Source of the DNA: Anaerobacillus sp.
GTDB lineage: Bacteria > Bacillota > Bacilli > Bacillales_H > Anaerobacillaceae
Direction of reading: 5' to 3'
Length of the DNA stretch: 6,828 nt
NCBI GenBank assembly: GCA_007120055.1
Contig: SKOL01000186.1
Coordinates: 1 to 6,828 of the forward strand
Below the pieces are notes generated by a model, which was not told the DNA's origin, searched no databases, and worked only from the letters and a program-made list of their open reading frames with translations. Below, one piece after another: positions 1 to 6,828 of this stretch (its first letter is position 1; every line of letters starts with the position of its first letter). The translations under genes were made by a program, and so were the position numbers.

Positions 1-813
1 GATCGCTTGTCGACGTTCTTCTTGATATAAAGCAATCACGATCGGCACATTCGCTAAGTTTTCTCTTTGGCGGACACGATCGAGGACTTCACTAGCGATT
101 TTCTTTCCTTCTTCTAAAATTATATCGTCCTCTAAATTCACTTCAAAAGGATGCGTTAAGCCCCTTTCATCAACGATTTGAAAACTATACACTGAATTTA
201 ACGAGATCCCCAAAACGAGCCCACCAAGTTCAATTGAGCCATCACCGACATCTCGTAAATAGTTATGTTCCATTATATGAGATAAATATGCTGGTTCCTC
301 TTCATGAAGCTGACGTTCATGACTTACCCTTAGGCGCCGCTCTTCGCTAGATAATATTTCCGTTTCCTCTGATAAAAAAGTATAATCCCCTTCTGGTAAG
401 GGTGGGTTTAATCCCTCGACATGAGTTTCTCGATTTTCGTCGTACCTCCTTAACCACCGATTAATTAACGAACCTTCTAAATACTGTCCTTCCTGAAAAT
501 AATATTCCGATTGAGGAAATTTCGTTGATGCCAATTCCATAAGACCTAATTCAAGCTGCTTAATATCTAATCGATTATTAATCGCCTGTGTCACTAGCCC
601 ACGCGCTTCACTTTGTCGATAATCACCTTCTTGTAAAACAGTACGATAATAGTTTTCAGGTGTGTTTAAGTTAGGACTAATGATCATTTGATCCTGATCT
701 TCTACTTCTTCAATAACAATAATCTCTTCTTCTACTTGACGATCAAGTATACCGATACACCCTGTTAAAAATAAACTTACAACAAGTAAGGAACTTAACT
801 TTATTTTATTCAT
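1..813 (-). CDS. camS: CamS/YerH family lipoprotein (sex pheromone precursor family), 3' end missing
   Basis: The frame is open without a stop from ATG at 813 to the window edge, giving 271 residues. B. subtilis YerH is close to 400 residues (from memory), so roughly the last third is missing. Residues 1-19 form a lipoprotein signal peptide: a short charged start (MNKIK), a hydrophobic core and the lipobox LTGC, with Cys19 as the predicted lipidation site. The mature protein should be anchored on the outer face of the membrane. An acidic stretch follows (about 27-44), then the family-typical EGLNPPLP (133-140) and GGLVLGISLNSVYSF (197-211). A strong ribosome binding site, AGGAGGG, lies about 8 nt before the ATG. 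The gene follows ligA, as in B. subtilis, but about 200 bp containing a large inverted repeat separates them. In enterococci and staphylococci the signal peptide of relatives can yield the cAM373 peptide. The peptide here (VVSLFLT region) does not resemble AIFILAS, so a pheromone role is unsupported. Family assignment is confident; cellular function is not known. Confidence 0.9.
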   Translation of the reverse strand, partial: MNKIKLSSLLVVSLFLTGCIGILDRQVEEEIIVIEEVEDQDQMIISPNLNTPENYYRTVLQEGDYRQSEARGLVTQAINNRLDIKQLELGLMELASTKFPQSEYYFQEGQYLEGSLINRWLRRYDENRETHVEGLNPPLPEGDYTFLSEETEILSSEERRLRVSHERQLHEEEPAYLSHIMEHNYLRDVGDGSIELGGLVLGISLNSVYSFQIVDERGLTHPFEVNLEDDIILEEGKKIASEVLDRVRQRENLANVPIVIALYQEERRQAI

Positions 814-849
814 CAACCAACCCTCCTCTGCTATACAACATGAGAATAA

Positions 850-997
850 ATCGCCATTATAAAGGGGGTGTCCCAAAAGAAAGTGTCAGACACCGTTAAA
901 CACTACATATAGATGGATAAAAATTTATACATCTATATGTAGTGAGTTCAACATGGTGTCAGACACTTATAGGACACCCCCATCTTTTATGGGCGAT
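850..997. repeat. Nested imperfect inverted repeat of about 148 bp (MITE- or REP-like element)
   Basis: Four sets of arms pair around an axis near 922: ATCGCC (850-855) with GGCGAT (992-997); GGGGGTGTCC (864-873) with GGACACCCCC (972-981); AAGTGTCAGACACC (881-894) with its near-complement (955-968, 13 of 14); and a perfect 15-bp arm, CACTACATATAGATG (901-915), with 930-944. The 11-mer GTGTCAGACAC is itself nearly palindromic and also occurs twice in direct orientation (883-893 and 956-966). The element fills most of the gap between ligA and camS. I saw no clear target-site duplication and no coding potential. It could be a non-autonomous mobile element, a REP-like sequence, or a bidirectional attenuator. 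A short T run follows the last GC-rich arm in the minus direction, but the large loop makes simple termination uncertain. The structure is certain; its identity is inferred. Confidence 0.85.
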
Positions 998-1011
998 CCA
1001 CCTCTTTTTCT

Positions 1012-3130
<2,119 letters not shown>

Positions 3131-3131
3131 A

Positions 3132-5375
3132 TTAAGCTTTCGTAATCGGGGCGAATTTAGCAGCAAGACGCTTAATTCCAACCGGTTGTGGGAAGGCAAT
3201 ATCTAATTCGATATTATCACCTGAACCTTTCGTACTTACAACGGTTCCTACACCCCACTTTTTATGTTCGGCTTTATCGCCTACTTGCCAACCGAATTGA
3301 TCGCCACCTGTTGTTGTCATTTGCGGACGTGTAGCTGTGGTCGTTCTTTGTCGTTGTTGAGTTGTTATCCCACCACTAGCTGGTGCTTGTCTCGATGTTT
3401 TTGCCCACGCTGGAGCCTCTTTTTGTTCGTTCAACGATTCAATCATTTCACTCGGAATCTCACCAATAAAACGAGACTGCGAATTCGTATTCGTGCGTCC
3501 AAATAATGTCCTCATTTTCGCACAAGATAAAAATAAGCGCTGTTCAGCTCGAGTAATCCCAACATAGGCAAGTCTTCTTTCTTCTTCCATTTCCTCTTCT
3601 TCGAACAAGGAGCGGCTATGAGGGAAAACACCTTCTTCCATACCAATTAAGAATACCACTGGGAATTCTAAACCTTTGGAGGAATGCAAAGTCATTAATA
3701 AAACTCGGTCCGTATCCTGCTGTTCTTCTTCATCTTCATCAACTTTGTCAATATCAGCAATAAGCGCTAAATCAGTTAAGAAAGCGACTAACGACTTATC
3801 ATCATTTTTATTTTCAAATTCTTTTGTTACAGATAAAAACTCATCAATATTTTCAAGACGACTTTGCGCTTCAATTGTTTTTTCATTTTTTAACATATCA
3901 CGATAGCCAGTTTTCTCTAGCAACTCTTCAACAAGTTCGGTAACTGATAAATATTCTTCAAGTTGTACCCAACCTCTAAGTTGATCTATAAAATCAACCA
4001 ACTTATTCGTTGCCCCTTTTGCTAACCCCATCTGTTCGACTTCATGGAGGGCTCGGTACATAGACAATCCTTGAACAGCCGCAAACTCAGCTATTTTTTC
4101 TACAGTTGTTGCACCAATTCCTCGCTTCGGAACATTAATAATTCTACGTAATGAAATATCATCATCAGGGTTCGCCACAACTCGTAAGTAAGCAAGAAGG
4201 TCTTTAATCTCTTTTCGATCATAGAACTTTGTCCCACCAACAATGTTATAGTTGATATTTGATTTGACGAGTAATTCCTCAATAACACGCGATTGCGCGT
4301 TGGTTCGATATAAAATGGCAATATCGGAAAGTTTATAATCGTGTTCTTTCATTAACTCTTTAATTTTTCCAACAATAAAATAAGCTTCATCATGTTCATT
4401 GTCACCAATATAACAGGAAATATTTTCACCCGATTGATTTTCTGTCCATAAATTTTTCGGCTTCCGATTAAAGTTATTGTTAATGACTTCGTTTGCCGCG
4501 CGAAGAATTGTTTTAGTCGAGCGGTAATTTTGCTCAAGCATAATCGTTGTCGAGCGCGGATAATCTTCTTCAAAGGAAAGAATATTCGTAATATCAGCTC
4601 CACGCCAACGATAAATAGACTGATCAGAATCACCAACTACACAAATATTTTTATAGCGCTCTGCCATCAATTTTACGAGCATATATTGCGCTCGGTTCGT
4701 ATCTTGATACTCGTCAACATGAATGTATTGAAATTTACGCTGATAAAATTCTAACACTTCAGGAACTTGTTTAAACAATTGAATGGTAGTCATAATCAGA
4801 TCATCAAAATCTAAGGCATGGTTTTTACGAAGTTCTTTTTGGTACGCTTCATAAACTTCAGCAACTGTAGATTCATATGGTCCTTTAGCACTCCCTGTAT
4901 ACTCTTTCACCGTTTTTAATTCGTTTTTCGCACTACTAATTGAACCTAACAAGCTTCTCGGTTCAAATTTCTTTGAGTCGATATTTTTTTGCTTTAAAAT
5001 TTGTTTTATTACCGTTAATTGGTCACCTGGATCTAAAATCGTGAAATTACGTTTAACTCCTACGCGATCAATGTCTCTACGTAAAATACGGACACACATT
5101 GAGTGGAATGTCGAAATCCAAATATCCTCTCCAGTTTGTCCGATAATGTTTTTGACACGTTCTTTCATTTCTTTTGCTGCCTTATTCGTAAAAGTAATCG
5201 CTAAAATTGACCATGGCGCAACTTCTTTTTCACCAATTAAATACGCGATGCGATTTGTAAGTACTCTTGTTTTTCCCGAGCCTGCTCCAGCCATGATTAA
5301 TAAAGCTCCGTCTGTATGCTTGACCGCTTCACGTTGTTGTTCATTTAATCCCGATAATAATTTTTGCATATCCAT
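3132..5375 (-). CDS. pcrA: ATP-dependent 3'-5' DNA helicase PcrA (UvrD/Rep family, SF1A)
   Basis: PcrA is the essential UvrD-like helicase of Gram-positive bacteria. It translocates 3' to 5' on single-stranded DNA, acts in repair and in rolling-circle plasmid replication, removes RecA filaments, and eases conflicts with RNA polymerase. The 747 residues match the usual 720-750. All SF1A motifs are visible: Q motif (LNEQQREAV, about 10-18), Walker A GAGSGKT (30-36), TFTNKAA (61-67), STFHS (87-91), Walker B VDEYQDT (about 219-225), [14 protein letters not shown] (about 247-260), LEQNYRST with the arginine finger (about 279-286), [14 protein letters not shown] (about 561) and [14 protein letters not shown] (about 596). 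A Thr/Gln/Arg-rich linker (about 660-690) leads to the C-terminal Tudor-like module [15 protein letters not shown], which in B. subtilis and Geobacillus PcrA binds RNA polymerase. The ATG at 5375 is preceded by GGTGGTGGA at suitable spacing. Its own promoter and a LexA-box-like operator lie in the 65-bp gap after pcrB, suggesting DNA-damage induction. ligA follows and is likely co-transcribed. Confidence 0.98.
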   Translation of the reverse strand: MDMQKLLSGLNEQQREAVKHTDGALLIMAGAGSGKTRVLTNRIAYLIGEKEVAPWSILAITFTNKAAKEMKERVKNIIGQTGEDIWISTFHSMCVRILRRDIDRVGVKRNFTILDPGDQLTVIKQILKQKNIDSKKFEPRSLLGSISSAKNELKTVKEYTGSAKGPYESTVAEVYEAYQKELRKNHALDFDDLIMTTIQLFKQVPEVLEFYQRKFQYIHVDEYQDTNRAQYMLVKLMAERYKNICVVGDSDQSIYRWRGADITNILSFEEDYPRSTTIMLEQNYRSTKTILRAANEVINNNFNRKPKNLWTENQSGENISCYIGDNEHDEAYFIVGKIKELMKEHDYKLSDIAILYRTNAQSRVIEELLVKSNINYNIVGGTKFYDRKEIKDLLAYLRVVANPDDDISLRRIINVPKRGIGATTVEKIAEFAAVQGLSMYRALHEVEQMGLAKGATNKLVDFIDQLRGWVQLEEYLSVTELVEELLEKTGYRDMLKNEKTIEAQSRLENIDEFLSVTKEFENKNDDKSLVAFLTDLALIADIDKVDEDEEEQQDTDRVLLMTLHSSKGLEFPVVFLIGMEEGVFPHSRSLFEEEEMEEERRLAYVGITRAEQRLFLSCAKMRTLFGRTNTNSQSRFIGEIPSEMIESLNEQKEAPAWAKTSRQAPASGGITTQQRQRTTTATRPQMTTTGGDQFGWQVGDKAEHKKWGVGTVVSTKGSGDNIELDIAFPQPVGIKRLAAKFAPITKA

Positions 5376-5390
5376 TGTATATCCACCACC

Positions 5391-5404
5391 AAAACGTATG
5401 TTCT
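5391..5404 (-). promoter_or_regulatory. Putative LexA (DinR) SOS operator of pcrA
   Basis: The minus strand reads AGAACATACGTTTT. Against the B. subtilis SOS-box consensus CGAACRNRYGTTYC it matches 12 of 14 positions; the core is GAAC-ATAC-GTTT against GAAC-RNRY-GTTC. The box begins about 7 bp downstream of the proposed -10 element, so it covers the expected start of transcription, where bound LexA would block RNA polymerase. pcrA is a known LexA-regulated gene in B. subtilis (from memory), which supports the call. Binding itself is inferred. Confidence 0.7.
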
Positions 5405-5411
5405 TATTTTT

Positions 5412-5440
5412 ATTTTAACTAAACTAGCTTGTAAGGGCAA
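5412..5440 (-). promoter_or_regulatory. Putative sigma-A promoter for pcrA-ligA
   Basis: On the minus strand a -35 element TTGCCC (5435-5440; 4 of 6 to TTGACA) and a -10 element TAAAAT (5412-5417; 5 of 6 to TATAAT) are separated by exactly 17 bp. The promoter starts directly after the pcrB stop codon (5441-5443). The expected start point near 5405 falls at the edge of the LexA-box-like operator. This would allow pcrA and ligA to be transcribed independently of pcrB. Confidence 0.6.
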
Positions 5441-6124
5441 CTAAAACTTACACTTAACCGTTTTTAACGCACTTTCAATATCTTCATAAATTACGTTGCC
5501 GACAATAACAGTATCCGCGTATTGTGCGACTTGCTTAGCTTGTTCTATGTTCGTAATACCTCCACCATAAAAAAGTCGTGTCTCATCCAAAGCACCACTA
5601 ACTTCTTTCACTATTTCCATATCTCCAAAAACTCCACTATATTCAACATAAAAAATAGGTAGCTTGAACATCTTTTCAGCCATTTCTGCATAAGCAACTA
5701 CATCGTCCCCGTGAAGATCTGTATTTGCCTCTGTTAATGAAGCGACCTTGCTTTCACCGTTAAGAATGCAATAGCCTTCCATAATGATTTCATCCCAATT
5801 CATAATCGCTCCAAATTCCTTAACCGCTTGATGATGTAGACCCGTGACCCAATTAACAGAGCCGCTATTTAATACCGATGGAATAAAATAATAATCAAAA
5901 CCTGGAGTAATCGTCTCAATCGAAGAAACTTCTAACGCACAAGGAACAGAATACCGCCTCACTCTCACAAGCAAGTCCAATACGTTATCTTCGGTAACCC
6001 CATCACTACCACCAACAATAATGGCATCTGTGCCAGAATCGCAAATTCTTTCTAAGTCGTGATCAGTAATCCCCTTGTTAGGATCTAATTTAAAAACGTG
6101 CTTCCACTCATTATATTCAAGCAT
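5441..6124 (-). CDS. pcrB: Heptaprenylglyceryl phosphate synthase PcrB
   Basis: PcrB joins heptaprenyl diphosphate to sn-glycerol-1-phosphate by an ether bond, giving heptaprenylglyceryl phosphate, the bacterial counterpart of archaeal geranylgeranylglyceryl phosphate synthesis. In B. subtilis the product is then dephosphorylated and acetylated to a membrane lipid. The 227 residues match the usual 225-230 and form a TIM barrel. Visible family motifs are [11 protein letters not shown] (7-17, with Lys12 and Asp14 for substrate and metal), [10 protein letters not shown] (38-47), IPSVLNS (81-87), EGYCILN (116-122), YVEYSGVFG (159-167), YGGGI (186-190) and VGN (208-210); the last two belong to the glycerol-phosphate phosphate-binding loops. 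The ATG at 6124 is preceded by AAGGGG at 7 nt spacing. It is the first gene after a terminator and has its own promoter. The stop is TAG, and pcrA begins 65 bp further on. Synteny with pcrA is conserved in Bacillus, although no biochemical link to the helicase is known. Confidence 0.96.
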   Translation of the reverse strand: MLEYNEWKHVFKLDPNKGITDHDLERICDSGTDAIIVGGSDGVTEDNVLDLLVRVRRYSVPCALEVSSIETITPGFDYYFIPSVLNSGSVNWVTGLHHQAVKEFGAIMNWDEIIMEGYCILNGESKVASLTEANTDLHGDDVVAYAEMAEKMFKLPIFYVEYSGVFGDMEIVKEVSGALDETRLFYGGGITNIEQAKQVAQYADTVIVGNVIYEDIESALKTVKCKF

Positions 6125-6188
6125 TTTAAAGCCCCTTTTTTAAGAAATGCGCAAGCGCCTTAATATTTCATCATATCCTCATTCGGTT

Positions 6189-6217
6189 ATTATATCAAAA
6201 AAAACATACACTCTCAC
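6189..6217 (-). promoter_or_regulatory. Putative sigma-A promoter with extended -10 for pcrB
   Basis: On the minus strand a perfect TATAAT (6189-6194) is preceded by TGA, giving the extended -10 form TGnTATAAT. GTGAGA (6212-6217; 4 of 6 to TTGACA) lies 17 bp upstream as a weak -35, separated by a T-rich spacer. Transcription would start near 6182, giving a leader of about 58 nt before the pcrB ATG. The site lies just downstream of the terminator of the preceding gene, which marks it as an operon start. Confidence 0.75.
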
Positions 6218-6236
6218 TATTACAATTGGTGGAATT

Positions 6237-6273
6237 AAAAAACTGTGTCACATTACTTATGTTAGACACAGTT
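6237..6273 (-). terminator. Rho-independent terminator after the upstream hypothetical gene
   Basis: In the minus direction the 9-bp arms AACTGTGTC (6265-6273) and GACACAGTT (6241-6249) pair perfectly, with a further 4-bp inner pairing of ACAT and ATGT in the loop. The stem is followed at once by TTTT (6237-6240), which extends the T pair ending the stem. It lies about 10 bp after the stop of the gene at 6283. On the plus strand the stem is followed by A residues, so it should act only for minus-strand transcripts. Confidence 0.88.
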
Positions 6274-6282
6274 CCAAAAAAT

Positions 6283-6825
6283 TCAAACAATATTTTTTTC
6301 ATTATGGTGATCGTTAATTTGGGGAATTTCTACAACTTCATAAAGCTGTTCAATGGTGATCTGTATGATAGTATTGTCTAGTTTATTAAATACCGTTTCT
6401 AGTTGAACGGTGTTAAAATCGTATTGTAAAACGATAAAGTAGCCTTCTGAGTAATATAAATCTGGCTCACCGAGGTATTCACTCATATGTAAAAGCTTGA
6501 CATCACTAGAAGAACGATTTTTTGTCATCTTAATCACTTTATTACCCTCTTCAGTAAGTTTGTATACACAACCATCGTAATCATGGTTATATATATAATG
6601 ACCGTTCACATTTCTTGCTTTACTTCTTAATAAATGTTGAGAGAGATCATCACCTAACGAAAACTCACACCCGTTTAGTTTCGCGTCCTTAGCCAGGCTT
6701 TTCTTTTGATTAAGTAGTATTTCAATTTTTTTATCAAGTATTCTTTCTTCACGTTCTACGTCAATAACCTCCTGTTCCTGTAGGTTATTTTGACTTTTCA
6801 TTTCATTTTGTGGGATCTTTTCCAT
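6283..6825 (-). CDS. Hypothetical protein with N-terminal coiled coil, possibly 5'-truncated
   Basis: I do not recognise this protein. The visible ATG at 6825 gives 180 residues, but the frame is still open at the window edge (one Ala codon upstream), and no ribosome binding site can be seen, so the true start may lie outside. Residues about 15-50 are rich in Glu, Gln, Lys, Ile and Leu and look like a coiled coil. The middle (about 53-110) has YIYNHDYDGCVYKLTEEGNK, and the following part (about 110-170) is rich in aromatic and beta-branched residues, suggesting a beta-rich fold. Two cysteines are present (Cys53 and Cys86), but no catalytic motif, signal peptide or membrane segment is evident. 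The C-terminus is polar (NDHHNEKN). The gene ends in TGA and is followed by its own terminator, so it is not part of the pcrB operon. A scaffold, regulatory or sporulation-type accessory protein is possible, but nothing in the sequence decides this. Confidence 0.7.
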   Translation of the reverse strand: MEKIPQNEMKSQNNLQEQEVIDVEREERILDKKIEILLNQKKSLAKDAKLNGCEFSLGDDLSQHLLRSKARNVNGHYIYNHDYDGCVYKLTEEGNKVIKMTKNRSSSDVKLLHMSEYLGEPDLYYSEGYFIVLQYDFNTVQLETVFNKLDNTIIQITIEQLYEVVEIPQINDHHNEKNIV

Positions 6826-6828
6826 AGC

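Noticed and set aside
856..861. TATAAT on the minus strand upstream of camS as a promoter
   Set aside because: The hexamer is perfect, but no acceptable -35 is found at 15-18 bp and there is no extended -10 TG. It lies in the AT-rich outer part of the inverted repeat, so I do not call it without transcript data.
850..997. Replication origin, attachment site or CRISPR repeat reading of the palindrome
   Set aside because: There are no DnaA-box clusters, no integrase gene and no regularly spaced unique spacers. The structure is one inverted repeat only.
5041..5418. Plus-strand open frame of 125 codons reaching past the pcrA start
   Set aside because: It is antisense to the N-terminal pcrA motifs and overlaps the pcrA promoter region. 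The length is explained by constraint on the pcrA frame.

Overview
This window is an AT-rich, tightly packed chromosomal segment from a low-GC Firmicute. The proteins read like Bacillaceae orthologues, and the gene order pcrB-pcrA-ligA-camS (yerH) is the one known from Bacillus subtilis. I cannot name the species. All genes lie on the minus strand, so transcription runs from high to low coordinates.

Layout in transcription order. (1) Positions 6825 to 6283 hold the visible part of an unrecognised gene with a predicted coiled coil, whose frame stays open to the window edge. It ends at a clear rho-independent terminator (6237-6273). (2) An extended -10 promoter (6189-6217) then starts pcrB (6124-5441), encoding heptaprenylglyceryl phosphate synthase. 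(3) A 65-bp gap carries a second promoter (5412-5440) and a good LexA/SOS box (5391-5404) in front of pcrA (5375-3132), a UvrD-family helicase. (4) A gap of about 115 bp holds degenerate 7-bp repeats arranged around a 12-bp palindrome, followed by ligA (3015-1012), the NAD+-dependent DNA ligase. (5) A gap of about 200 bp is mostly filled by a nested inverted repeat of about 148 bp (850-997), then comes camS (813 to beyond position 1), a lipoprotein that runs off the window.

The core is a genome-maintenance operon. PcrA unwinds DNA and removes proteins and RNA polymerase from it, LigA seals nicks, and the LexA box suggests both rise during DNA damage. PcrB (an archaeal-type ether lipid enzyme) and CamS (a surface lipoprotein) travel with them by conserved synteny rather than by obvious shared function. 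No mobile genes, CRISPR array, tRNA or rRNA were seen, and I found no convincing new biological system. The most unusual content is in the intergenic DNA: the two palindromic repeat elements and the SOS operator.
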